Assembly (NCBI GenBank): GCA_018266575.1
Contig: JAFEAE010000015.1
Span: forward strand, 276,623-340,622
Length of the DNA: 64,000 nucleotides
From: Bacteroidota bacterium
Lineage (GTDB): Bacteria; Bacteroidota; Bacteroidia; Chitinophagales; Chitinophagaceae
Direction: 5' to 3'
Positions 33,895 through 42,605 of this stretch are shown in pieces. The notes beneath the pieces were generated by a model. The model made no database searches, was not told the origin of the DNA, and saw only the letters and a list, made by a program, of their open reading frames with translations. Both the position numbers and the translations under genes were made by a program. Numbering within the stretch: position 1 is the first letter of the stretch; every line of letters begins with the position of its first letter.

Positions 33895-34873
33895 GGGAAT
33901 TCATTTTAAGGTTAATGATAGTTTGCTGTATCCCTTCCCGGAACGGGGTGATCTGGTAATCCAGTTGTATGATGGCTTTTTTTGAGCTCAATGCTGCATC
34001 CCTGAAAAATCGTTCAATCACGGATGGTGTAAAAGCAGGTTCAGAACCGGTGCATTTATTTTTTATGATTTCTATCCAGCTTAATGCTTTCAGTATTTTT
34101 TGGGGTATCGCAATTAGTTTTGCATTTTTAATTTCATTCTTGATATCTGAAAATACCCGGTGATACGAAACATTTTCCCCACCTAATATATATCGCTCGC
34201 CACTGATTCCTTTTTGCATGGCAAGTATATGCCCTTCAACAACATCATCTATAAAAGCATAATTGGCAAGAATCCCTTTAGCGTTTGGCAGTAATACCAA
34301 TTTGCCGCGAATACAGCGTTTAATCATCTCAGTTATATAATTACTGCGTGTGGGAATGCCCGGGCCATACACCCTTGAAGGGTTTACGATCACCACAAAC
34401 AAACCGCTTCTTGCATATTCTTTTACGCGGCATTCGGCAATATATTTTGAGAGGTCATAATCATTGCAAAATGCCGTAATACGGGGATCGCTTTCACACA
34501 AAGGTTCTTTTACGGAGGGGCCGAATACAGCGCAGCTTGAGGTATATACAACTTTCTTTACCCCACATTCCAGTGCTTCAGCAAGTACGTTAACGGTTCC
34601 CGTTACATTCGTTTCATAGAAACTGTTCCTGTCGCGTGCCCATAATTTTGCAAAACCGGCAACATGATATACTTGTTCGCAACCTTGTATTGCTTTGCGG
34701 ATACTTAGCCTGTCGTCCAATGACCCTTGAAACGGGATAATGTTTGGATGTTGTAGGAAACCCGCAGTTGCATTGGCACGCACTAATGCATGGATTGTAT
34801 TTCCTCTGTCGGCTAAAGTAAGTGCAAGCTTGTTACCTATGTAGCCGGTAGCACCTGTGATAAATATTTTCAT
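33887..34873 (-). CDS. NAD-dependent epimerase/dehydratase-family oxidoreductase (extended SDR)
   Basis: 328 residues. FITGATGYIGNKLALTLADRG (about 4-24) is the Rossmann motif and YDLSKYIAECRVKEYA (about 138-153) gives the catalytic Tyr-x3-Lys. PSRVYGPGIPTRSN follows, typical of 3-beta-hydroxysteroid dehydrogenase or dihydroflavonol-reductase-like enzymes. It overlaps the CPBP gene by 4 nt and the SDR gene by 8 nt, so the two oxidoreductases probably act in one pathway on a lipid, but the substrate is not known. Confidence 0.82.
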   Translation of the reverse strand: MKIFITGATGYIGNKLALTLADRGNTIHALVRANATAGFLQHPNIIPFQGSLDDRLSIRKAIQGCEQVYHVAGFAKLWARDRNSFYETNVTGTVNVLAEALECGVKKVVYTSSCAVFGPSVKEPLCESDPRITAFCNDYDLSKYIAECRVKEYARSGLFVVIVNPSRVYGPGIPTRSNYITEMIKRCIRGKLVLLPNAKGILANYAFIDDVVEGHILAMQKGISGERYILGGENVSYHRVFSDIKNEIKNAKLIAIPQKILKALSWIEIIKNKCTGSEPAFTPSVIERFFRDAALSSKKAIIQLDYQITPFREGIQQTIINLKMNSHA

Positions 34874-35556
34874 AGATCAATTTTTTTTGTGAGAGAATGG
34901 TTTAAATACAAAATATAACCCTCATGTGTAACCGATAATGCAGGATGGAGCAATATGGCAGGCCATACTGACTGCCACGAGATACAAAGCATGCATAACG
35001 CAAAACCAAAAGGGACGCTTGCAATAACCTGTTCTCTACCGTTAATGATGTGAATGCCCGCATACAGTAAAATATTGATTACTATTGCCTGCGAAACTCC
35101 AAAACAACTAATACAGGCAACTAATAATATGCCCCTGAAGAAACATTCGTATACGACGAGGAATAAAATGCGCAAAGTGAAATAATTGTAAATATGCGGC
35201 CATGTAACGGTTTTTTCTTTTGCCTCATCCATCCCGGGTACTAACTGTTTAGTATATGCGCTTTTTGAAGCAACGCCTATAACAACGAAAAGAATAACAA
35301 AAAAGACAATTGACTGAGAAGTTGAGAGATGCTCGGGCCATTTCCACCTGTTTGCCCATTTATTGAAAAAAATAACAAGGGGGAAGCCAAACAAAATTAT
35401 ACCCTGCCAATGGCGGATATTTAAATCGTTTATTTGATTCCTCTCCGTGAAAAAATTGATAGTTGTAATTCTCCCGTTTCTTTTCATTGCAATACCGGGA
35501 TAGAAAAACAAGCAATAACAAATAAATAATACTGCTAAAATAATATGGTTATTCAT
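34870..35556 (-). CDS. CPBP-family membrane protein, intramembrane protease-like
   Basis: 228 residues from the ATG at 35556 (a GTG at 35562 is also possible). About six hydrophobic helices. The three CPBP/Abi motifs can be placed as VYECFFRG, NILLYAGIHI and AILLHPAL. In motif 1 the usual Glu-Glu is Tyr-Glu, so the first of the two metal or catalytic glutamates is missing. Proteolytic activity is uncertain; related Bacteroidota proteins may serve other roles. It overlaps the epimerase gene by 4 nt. Confidence 0.72.
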   Translation of the reverse strand: MNNHIILAVLFICYCLFFYPGIAMKRNGRITTINFFTERNQINDLNIRHWQGIILFGFPLVIFFNKWANRWKWPEHLSTSQSIVFFVILFVVIGVASKSAYTKQLVPGMDEAKEKTVTWPHIYNYFTLRILFLVVYECFFRGILLVACISCFGVSQAIVINILLYAGIHIINGREQVIASVPFGFALCMLCISWQSVWPAILLHPALSVTHEGYILYLNHSLTKKIDL

Positions 35557-35566
35557 ACACACTGTT

Positions 35567-36244
35567 TTAATTGGTTAGCACAAATTGTAAGGGATAAAAA
35601 GATTGTTGCACATCTACCATGACACATACTCCTTCTTTATAGGTGTAATAATTTGTGTTGCCATTAGGGAGAGCTACTTTATAAATATCATCACCCTTTT
35701 TTTCAAGGGCTACATATTTTCTGAAATTATCAGAATACACGGAATGCAGGTTGACAGGTTCAAAAGAATACAAGGACAGAATGGTATTGTAAACCGGGTA
35801 TGCAGGCGCTTCTTCATAATTGTCTTTCGAGGTGATTTTATACACAGACCCCTTCAACTCCATTTGCTGATTCGTTTTTTCATCGCCATTGATTTTGCGG
35901 TACAGCAACGAATACACCAAAACCCCGTTTTCAAAAATGGCTTCTTCTACAGAATGTATTTTAAAAGAGAGGATGAAGCTCACTTTTACTTCTGACTCAA
36001 TTCTTATATGCTTTGTTTTCCCTTTATTTTCTTCCGTCAGCAACATCGATCCTTTACATTCACCTTTATGGATGATGTTATACCTGGCAACCCGTTGTTG
36101 TGCACACGCATATTGATAAGAACAGGTTAAGAAGGCGATCAAAAAAAGTAACCTGGTGAGATGTACGTTCCTTTTTTGTGAAATATGTTTTAGTTGTTTC
36201 CTTCTGAGTTGCCTGAACAACCAAAACAATAATACTGGTAACAT
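35567..36244 (-). CDS. Conserved secreted protein, DUF6134-like
   Basis: 225 residues. A basic N-terminus is followed by a hydrophobic signal (about 29-47) ending CAQ, so the protein is exported. The rest is beta-rich with ARYNIIHKGECKGSM (about 52-66) and ends VDVQQSFYPLQFVLTN. I associate this pattern with DUF6134, from memory, without known function. It lies 10 nt before the CPBP gene and begins the six-gene minus block down to 31510. Confidence 0.6.
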   Translation of the reverse strand: MLPVLLFWLFRQLRRKQLKHISQKRNVHLTRLLFLIAFLTCSYQYACAQQRVARYNIIHKGECKGSMLLTEENKGKTKHIRIESEVKVSFILSFKIHSVEEAIFENGVLVYSLLYRKINGDEKTNQQMELKGSVYKITSKDNYEEAPAYPVYNTILSLYSFEPVNLHSVYSDNFRKYVALEKKGDDIYKVALPNGNTNYYTYKEGVCVMVDVQQSFYPLQFVLTN

Positions 36245-36299
36245 ATAAATTATTTTAGGGCAGTTAAGGAGATTTAGAGAAACGGGAGTGATTTACTGT

Positions 36300-36848
36300 T
36301 TATAAACTCACTTTTGACATCATTGCATTGCGCATTTTTTCGAACCGCTCTCTTTTGCCATGTATGATAAATGTTTTATGCGCCAATGCTCCAATAAGGA
36401 GGCCTATTCCAGCGCCGGCAATACCGCCAACTATTACACCTCCTGCAATTTGAGCACCGGGGCTGATGATTTGCCAGGTATCTGACGATTCACTGCTACT
36501 TGAAACAGCTGCTATAATACCAAATAACAGTGCACCGGAAACACTACCGATGGCTGCTCCGCGGCCTATGCTGTTTCTTCTGCGTATAGATACCAGGTCT
36601 ATATCGGAAAAGTTGAATTTGCTGGTTTCAGGACTATTGTCGAGGCCATAAAACCTTAATGGTGCTTTGGTTTTCGACAGGTGAATGTCAGTGTTGCTTA
36701 TACCAAAAAGATAGCCTCTTTGAAGATTTAACTTCGTGGTGCGTATGGTGGCTTTAAATTTAATTTCTTTTTGAGGAAGGGTATCCTGTGCGTAAGAAAA
36801 TGTTACTGTAGATACCAGGGTTGCGATAAGGAAGATTGACTTTTTCAT
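36300..36848 (-). CDS. Glycine-rich membrane protein, paralogue of the 31510-32094 protein
   Basis: 182 residues from the ATG at 36848; earlier starts would extend a polar leader in front of the signal peptide. The signal ends FSYAQ. A beta-rich part (about 25-97) with ATIRTTKLNLQRGYLFGIS is followed by two glycine-rich hydrophobic segments (about 100-118 and 133-155, GGVIVGGIAGAGIGLLIGALAH). It lacks the EF-hand-like loop of its paralogue, where a serine-rich stretch (SSSSESSD) takes its place. Function unknown. Confidence 0.65.
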   Translation of the reverse strand: MKKSIFLIATLVSTVTFSYAQDTLPQKEIKFKATIRTTKLNLQRGYLFGISNTDIHLSKTKAPLRFYGLDNSPETSKFNFSDIDLVSIRRRNSIGRGAAIGSVSGALLFGIIAAVSSSSESSDTWQIISPGAQIAGGVIVGGIAGAGIGLLIGALAHKTFIIHGKRERFEKMRNAMMSKVSL

Positions 36849-37025
36849 GCTGTGTTTTTTACTGGTGATTGTTTGATTTCGCAATTCAAAACTAACAGCA
36901 TGGGTATGCGCTTTCCTAATCGGTTTTTGCAGAGCTCAGGATAGAAAAATGAAAGATTACCATTTCGTTCATAGATAATTGGGGAGCGCTCTTGTTTTTT
37001 GCAGGAAATCACAATAACTTTAGTA

Positions 37026-37042
37026 GCAGTTGCTGAAACTGC
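37026..37042. promoter_or_regulatory. Dyad GCAGTT-N5-AACTGC, possible operator
   Basis: A perfect 6-bp dyad lies 47 nt before the start codon of the HTH regulator, in the divergent spacer. It may be a binding site for that regulator, which is speculative. Confidence 0.3.
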
Positions 37043-37088
37043 AAAAAGTGGCCTTTATCTTTTGCATATTTTACTAAACTGACTAACC

Positions 37089-38096
37089 ATGGAAAACGCA
37101 CCCGGAGTGCAGCAGCTTTTTTTTCAGCATATAAAAAGCAATCTGCCTTCTCATCTTTCTTTAGTTGATGAAATTGCTGATTTGCTCGACATCAGTACAG
37201 ACAGCGCCTACAGGCGTATCCGGGGAGAGAAACCTGTTTCATTTGATGAACTGAGGACATTGTGCTCGCATTTTAAAATATCTCTCGATCAGCTTTTTCA
37301 TATCGAAACCGATTCGTTCATTTTTACGGGGAAACTTGCTGATAATACAAGTAATTTTTTTAGTGAATGGTTGAATGATGTGCTCCTGAAATACACATAC
37401 ATCAACAACTTTGAAAAAAAGCATATTTATTTTCTTACAAAAGATATCCCTTTCCATAGCTTTTTTCAGTTTCCGGAGCTGGCACGGTTCAAATTCTTTT
37501 TATGGATGCGCACTTTTTTGCACTATGAAGATTTGAAAGGGAAAAAATTTTCTGTTGAACAGGAGTATAAAGAATTTGAAGATATCGGAAGAAAAATTAT
37601 TGACGTGACCAATAAGACCCCCTCAACAGAAATATGGAGCCATGAATGTATCAATGCAACGATCCGGCAAATCGAATTTTATCGTGAAGCAAATGTTTTT
37701 AATTCAAAAAATGACGTGTCGATATTATATACAAAACTGGAAGAATTGGTAAACCATTTTGAAAAACAAACCGAATCCGGAAAAAAATTTGCCGTAGGAA
37801 GTTTACCTAATCATCAATCAGCAGAATATAACCTTTACCTTAATGAACTTTTTCTCGGGGATAATACCATTGTTGCCGAACTGAACAATACGAAAGTAAG
37901 TTTTCTTAGTCATAGTGTTTTGCATATTGTGACAACACGTGATGAACGTTTCAGTAATTATGTATACGACGGCATGATGAATATGTTGCAAAAATCAACC
38001 AAGATCAGTTTATCGGGCGAAAAAACACGAAGCCGCTTCTTTACATTTCTTCGTGAAAAAATTGAACGGAGAAAAGCCGCTCTGAACCATACTTAA
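37089..38096 (+). CDS. Helix-turn-helix transcriptional regulator
   Basis: 335 residues. The N-terminal HTH is in SLVDEIADLLDISTDSAYRRIRGEKPVSFDELRTLC (about 20-55), close to Bacteroidota regulators with a large C-terminal helical domain. The C-terminal 250 residues are helical and charged with no ligand-binding motif I can name. It is divergent from the glycine-rich membrane protein gene and 31 nt upstream of the HMG-CoA-lyase-like gene on the same strand. Confidence 0.75.
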   Translation: MENAPGVQQLFFQHIKSNLPSHLSLVDEIADLLDISTDSAYRRIRGEKPVSFDELRTLCSHFKISLDQLFHIETDSFIFTGKLADNTSNFFSEWLNDVLLKYTYINNFEKKHIYFLTKDIPFHSFFQFPELARFKFFLWMRTFLHYEDLKGKKFSVEQEYKEFEDIGRKIIDVTNKTPSTEIWSHECINATIRQIEFYREANVFNSKNDVSILYTKLEELVNHFEKQTESGKKFAVGSLPNHQSAEYNLYLNELFLGDNTIVAELNNTKVSFLSHSVLHIVTTRDERFSNYVYDGMMNMLQKSTKISLSGEKTRSRFFTFLREKIERRKAALNHT

Positions 38097-38127
38097 GCAT
38101 AACCGCATAATTGTTTAGTTTCGCTGA

Positions 38128-39000
38128 ATGAATCAGGCAATAGCACAATCTTTCATTCAGCTCATCGAATGCCCGCGTGATGCAATGCAGGGGTGGAAAA
38201 CATTTATTCCTACTAAAAAAAAGATCGGATACATTAATGCTTTACTTAAAGTCGGTTTTGACACCATCGATTTCGGAAGTTTTGTTTCAGCAAAGGCTAT
38301 TCCGCAAATGGCAGATACGATTGATGTATTGAAAGGATTATCCATCGGTTCATCCAAAACAAAACTGCTTGCCATAATTGCAAACGTTCGTGGTGCAGAA
38401 GAAGCTGTGGTGCATGATCAGATCAGTTATCTCGGCTTTCCTTTTTCTGTTTCCGAAACATTTCAATTACGAAATACAAACAGCACAATTAATGAATCGT
38501 TGAACAGGGTAGAAGAGATACAAAATATTTGCGTAAAGAAAAACAAACAATTGGTGATCTATATTTCGATGGGTTTCGGTAACCCTTACGGGGATGCCTA
38601 TTCGGAAAATATAGTATTTTATTGGGTAAATAAAATTGCTGCTTTGGGAATAAAAATAATTTCCCTTGCAGATACGGTCGGGCTTGCAACACCCGGCCAG
38701 GTTTTTTCTATAACGGATTATCTTATTAAAAAAATGCCGGATCATCAAATCGGAGTGCATCTTCACTCAAGGCCTGAAGATTGGAAAAGTAAGATTGATG
38801 CGTCTTTGCGTGCAGGTTGCAAACGTTTCGACGGCGCATTGAAAGGGATCGGAGGTTGCCCGATGGCCGATGATGAATTGGTGGGTAATATGAATACAGA
38901 GTTATTGATTGATTATTTTAAAAAACAAAACCTGTTAGCATCATTGAATGAAGATGCGTTGGCTGAAAGTTTGCAGATAGCTTCTGAAATTTTTGTTTAG
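38128..39000 (+). CDS. mvaB: Hydroxymethylglutaryl-CoA lyase-like protein
   Basis: 290 residues, a TIM-barrel of the HMGL/DRE family. IECPRDAMQGWKTFIP (about 12-27) replaces the usual RDGLQ start, SLADTVGLATPGQ (about 178-190) and IGVHLHSRPED (about 209-219) supply metal ligands, and GIGGCPMADDELVGN (about 244-258) carries the catalytic Cys loop. It cleaves HMG-CoA to acetoacetate and acetyl-CoA, in leucine or acetyl-CoA breakdown. The RD-to-PRD start is standard in bacterial HMG-CoA lyases. Confidence 0.85.
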   Translation: MNQAIAQSFIQLIECPRDAMQGWKTFIPTKKKIGYINALLKVGFDTIDFGSFVSAKAIPQMADTIDVLKGLSIGSSKTKLLAIIANVRGAEEAVVHDQISYLGFPFSVSETFQLRNTNSTINESLNRVEEIQNICVKKNKQLVIYISMGFGNPYGDAYSENIVFYWVNKIAALGIKIISLADTVGLATPGQVFSITDYLIKKMPDHQIGVHLHSRPEDWKSKIDASLRAGCKRFDGALKGIGGCPMADDELVGNMNTELLIDYFKKQNLLASLNEDALAESLQIASEIFV

Positions 39001-39034
39001 TGATCATTGAAAAAAATTAGCGCAAATTAGTAGT

Positions 39035-40018
39035 ATGGAATTCATGCTGGATATAACCATTAACGGGCCTGAAAGAAAAATCGGCTATCAAGACCCGGTG
39101 CTTCTTACGGGTTCCTGTTTTACCGAGCACATTGGTAATTATCTTAAGGAATTAAAGTTTGATATACTTCAAAACCCTAATGGCATATTGTTCGACCCGT
39201 ATAGTGTTACAAACAATCTTATTTCTTATATTGAAAACAAAAAATATACAGAGAGCGATTTATTTTATCTGAACGAATTATGGCAGAGCTGGAATCATCA
39301 CAGCATATTTTCAAATACAGACAAAGATGCATGCCTTAATGCGATCAATGAGTCCCAAAATAATGCGCATCATTTTCTGCAAAGAGCAAAATGGCTGATC
39401 ATCACATTAGGTTCTTCATTTTCTTACCGGCTTATTGATGGAAATATCCCTGTTGCCAATTGCCATCGTGCGCCTGCGCAATGGTTCAACAAACATTTAA
39501 TGACCATTGAAGAAACCCATGCAGCACTTGACGCATGCATTCACCGGATTTTTAAATTTAATCCTGGCATCAACATCGTATTTACGGTAAGCCCCGTCCG
39601 GCATATACGTGATGGTGTTGTTGAGAATAATCGCAGCAAAGCAAGACTTATCGAATGTGTGCACCATCTTGCAAATAAATTTTCCAATATCTATTATTTC
39701 CCCGCCTATGAATTAGTGATAGATGTGCTTCGCGACTACCGGTTTTATGATATCGATATGGTTCATCCCAATTATCCTGCAACCGAATTTGTGCTGCAGC
39801 ATTTTACCGGTTCGTATATTGATGAAAGGTCGCAGCTTTTAATGCAGGAAGTAAAAAAGATTGTGATTGCAAAGAAACACCGGGCATTTCAGCCGGCTAC
39901 ACAGGCGCATCGTAAATTCTTGCAGGCGCACCTGGAAAAAGCAAAGGAATTAAGCGACAAATATCCGTTCCTGGATCTGGCGGAAGAGATGCAATATTTT
40001 ACTAAGAGTATGGAGTAA
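39035..40018 (+). CDS. GSCFA-domain protein
   Basis: 327 residues. The name motif LLTGSCFTEHIGNYL (about 24-38) is near the N-terminus and resembles the Gly-Asp/Ser block of SGNH-type hydrolases, with Ser of GSCF as possible nucleophile. IITLGSSFSYRL (about 126-137) and DMVHPNYPATEFV (about 245-257, Asp-x2-His) complete a lipase/esterase-like catalytic pattern. Substrates of GSCFA proteins are not established. The 3-prime end overlaps the opposite-strand kinase gene by 17 nt. Confidence 0.85.
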   Translation: MEFMLDITINGPERKIGYQDPVLLTGSCFTEHIGNYLKELKFDILQNPNGILFDPYSVTNNLISYIENKKYTESDLFYLNELWQSWNHHSIFSNTDKDACLNAINESQNNAHHFLQRAKWLIITLGSSFSYRLIDGNIPVANCHRAPAQWFNKHLMTIEETHAALDACIHRIFKFNPGINIVFTVSPVRHIRDGVVENNRSKARLIECVHHLANKFSNIYYFPAYELVIDVLRDYRFYDIDMVHPNYPATEFVLQHFTGSYIDERSQLLMQEVKKIVIAKKHRAFQPATQAHRKFLQAHLEKAKELSDKYPFLDLAEEMQYFTKSME

Positions 40019-41075
40019 ACGAAAATGAAGCTTTCAGGTATTCTTCTAATTTTTCAAGTAATATTAATTGATTCAAGGCGCGGCTGAGGTTTTGCTCCGG
40101 GTGATTGATTTTATAGTAAACATCACCGTTGAGGAAGTCCGTAATAAAACGCAAAGATTGCATATACGTGAGGATTAACCCTGAATAATGGATATGATCT
40201 ATTTCCTGTGGAGTAAAAATATTTCCGACACCTTCAAGGTAACCTTTTAGAATTGCCTGGTAAAATGACGGCCTCACTTTAATAGACTCCCAGTCAGTAC
40301 TGTTTTCATCTACATTGCATGCCATAGTACGGATCATATCACCAAGATCTGAAAAGAATTTTCCGGGCATCGTAGTATCGAGGTCAACCGGGCAAATAAC
40401 ATTGTTTGTATTCTTATCAAAAAGAATATTACTGATCTTGCAATCGTGGTGCATTACCCTGTAAGGATAATTGGTATCATAATGGATCGACTCGTAAAAG
40501 CTTACTAATTTCTTTCGTTGCCTCAACTCAGCAATGATATGGGTAGATTTCAACAAACGCTGTACCGGTGCTTTTCTTACAGCCTGCTCAAATTGGTTGA
40601 ATCGTAGCGAGAGGTTATGAAAACCGGGAATGATCTCTTTTAATTTTGCGATGTCAATACCTGCTAATGAGCGTGTGAATGCCGCAAAACTTTTTGCTAC
40701 GGTATATGCTTCATCTTCAGTAACAGCATTCGTTGGGGAATAGGAATGTTCAATAAATGCGGTTGCACGCCAATAATTTTTTTCTTCATCAACCCATATA
40801 AGTTTACCATCGGAATTTCTTTGGGGTGCCGGGATAGATACCTTTCCGTTGTGTGCCTGAAGATAATTGTATATCTCCTGGTAATTATTTGCGATGCATG
40901 ACGGGGATGTAAAAATGTTTGTATTGATCGCTTGCAAGACCAGCTTTTTTTGTTGCAGCGGTCCGGCAATTTTATACGTATGGTGAATAAGGCCATTACC
41001 CAATGATTCAACAAGTATATCTTCCTCCGGCCCTAAAAACCTGGCGGCAGCTTTTTGAATAACTTCCTGGTGCAA
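40002..41075 (-). CDS. Phosphotransferase resembling N-acetylhexosamine 1-kinase (NahK)
   Basis: 357 residues, equal in length to NahK of bifidobacteria (359). Matching segments are GNGLIHHTYKI, LVLQAINTNIF, WRATAFIEHSYS, VMHHDCKISNILFDK (HxD-N catalytic loop), VDLDTTMPGKFFSDLGDMIR and RFITDFLNGDVYYKINHPEQNL. NahK phosphorylates GalNAc or GlcNAc at C1. Translation must begin at the TTG at 41075, because an in-frame stop lies two codons upstream and no ATG occurs until residue 200. It starts 10 nt after the GH109 gene, supporting a GalNAc salvage pair. Confidence 0.8.
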   Translation of the reverse strand: MHQEVIQKAAARFLGPEEDILVESLGNGLIHHTYKIAGPLQQKKLVLQAINTNIFTSPSCIANNYQEIYNYLQAHNGKVSIPAPQRNSDGKLIWVDEEKNYWRATAFIEHSYSPTNAVTEDEAYTVAKSFAAFTRSLAGIDIAKLKEIIPGFHNLSLRFNQFEQAVRKAPVQRLLKSTHIIAELRQRKKLVSFYESIHYDTNYPYRVMHHDCKISNILFDKNTNNVICPVDLDTTMPGKFFSDLGDMIRTMACNVDENSTDWESIKVRPSFYQAILKGYLEGVGNIFTPQEIDHIHYSGLILTYMQSLRFITDFLNGDVYYKINHPEQNLSRALNQLILLEKLEEYLKASFSFTPYS

Positions 41076-41085
41076 TTTTTATTTT

Positions 41086-42429
41086 TTAAAATTCATCGGT
41101 TAAGGCAAAATTATTTTTGCGGTACATCCATTGCCCGCTGGTGAAATCCGGGAACTCAACAGTTTGGTTTCCCAGGTCGATGCTCATTTCGCTTAATGGT
41201 GTAATTACACTCCATGCTGCTGCATCATATACATCCATTGGCGTTGCTACTTTGCGCTTGATGGATTCAACAAATGCATGCAACACAAAAAAATCCATGC
41301 CGCCATGTCCGGCGCCTTCAGTTTCTTTGCTCCATCGTTTCCACAACGGATGATCGTATTTTTCGAGATAGGGCTTAGCGTCTTCCCACGCATCTTCTTT
41401 AGTGCTTACCCCTTCAATGTAAAGCGATTTGTTTACATCCATCCATAGCCCTTTTGTTCCCTGCACACGAAAGCCTAATGAATAGGGCCGTGGATTATTT
41501 GTATCATGTTGCAACAACACTGTTTCACCGTTTGCACATTTTAAATGAGTAGTAACAATATCGCCTAATTTAAATTCCACTTTTGCATTCGGATGATTTT
41601 CTCCTGCTTTTGCAACTATATAATTATGCAGCCCTCTTGTTTTTGTTGCGAAGGATGATAACGAAACAAAACGGTTTCCATGATTGATATTCAGCATTTG
41701 CGCTACGGGGCCGATGCCGTGCGTCGGGTATAGGTCACCGTTACGGTGTACGGAATGGTTTGTCCTCCATTTTGCCTCGGAAAATCCTTTGTCTCCAAAT
41801 TCAACACCCATACCGCCATCGATACCATTATTGAATTTTACATCACGCAAGTCATGCTGATAGCCTGCCTGCAAATGAAGTAGCTCTCCGAATAATCCTT
41901 GTCTCACCATGTTCAACACAGCAGCAACATCACGACGATAGCAGACATTTTCAAGCATCATTAAATTGCCTTTTACACGCTCGCATGTTTTCACTACATT
42001 CCAATGATCTTCCAATGTAATTCCTAATATCACTTCAGTGCCAACATATTTTCCCATTTCCAAAGCTTCAATTGCCATTGGTGCGTGCCACTCCCAGGGG
42101 GTAGCAATAATAACGCCCTCAATTTCTTTCAATTCCAATAATCTTTTCCACGCATACGGATCGCCTTTGAAAACTTTTGGCATTGGCTTGCCTGCTTTTT
42201 TTATAGCATCTGTTGCCATTTGCAGCATGTGTTCATCCACATCACAGATGGCAACAATATCAACATCACTTCTCCGCATAGCATTATCCAAATGCGTTTG
42301 GCCCCGGAGCCCCGTGCCTATAAAACCCAATTTTACTTTTTGATTTTCTGAAAACAAACTGCCTGATGGAAGAACATTAATCGTAGCAGCAGCTAAAGTG
42401 GTATTCTTTACAAAAGATCTGCGGTTCAT
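41086..42429 (-). CDS. Glycoside hydrolase family 109 alpha-N-acetylgalactosaminidase-like, NAD+-dependent
   Basis: 447 residues. A Tat-like signal begins MNRRSFVKN. The Gfo/Idh/MocA Rossmann motif is KLGFIGTGLRGQTH (about 33-46), followed by AICDVDEHM. GH109 blocks ENVCYRRDVAAVLNMVRQG, YQHDLRDVKFN, YPTHGIGPVAQMLNIN (catalytic-region His) and EGAGHGGMDFFV are all present. These enzymes release GalNAc by an NAD+-assisted oxidation-elimination route. There is no carbohydrate-binding module. The NahK-like kinase gene follows 10 nt later. Confidence 0.88.
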   Translation of the reverse strand: MNRRSFVKNTTLAAATINVLPSGSLFSENQKVKLGFIGTGLRGQTHLDNAMRRSDVDIVAICDVDEHMLQMATDAIKKAGKPMPKVFKGDPYAWKRLLELKEIEGVIIATPWEWHAPMAIEALEMGKYVGTEVILGITLEDHWNVVKTCERVKGNLMMLENVCYRRDVAAVLNMVRQGLFGELLHLQAGYQHDLRDVKFNNGIDGGMGVEFGDKGFSEAKWRTNHSVHRNGDLYPTHGIGPVAQMLNINHGNRFVSLSSFATKTRGLHNYIVAKAGENHPNAKVEFKLGDIVTTHLKCANGETVLLQHDTNNPRPYSLGFRVQGTKGLWMDVNKSLYIEGVSTKEDAWEDAKPYLEKYDHPLWKRWSKETEGAGHGGMDFFVLHAFVESIKRKVATPMDVYDAAAWSVITPLSEMSIDLGNQTVEFPDFTSGQWMYRKNNFALTDEF

Positions 42430-42521
42430 AATTTATTGGTTGAAGAATGAATCGGCAAAGTATAGAAATTCACTCAAATTCGCTGGTAATGAGGAAAATT
42501 TACGCAAACGTATGCGAGGCA

Positions 42522-42601
42522 GTTGCCGGTTATCGGTTTTCGGTCGTCAGGAATCCGAACTTCAAAAAATCACGATTGACCATTGACAATTCACTATTCA
42601 C
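42522..42601. repeat. Pair of 7-nt tandem arrays
   Basis: Left block 42522-42549 has units GTTGCCG, GTTATCG and two more. Right block 42574-42601 has GATTGAC, CATTGAC and two more ending next to the miaE stop codon (42606). The two blocks are not strongly complementary. Confidence 0.65.
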
Positions 42602-42605
42602 AATC

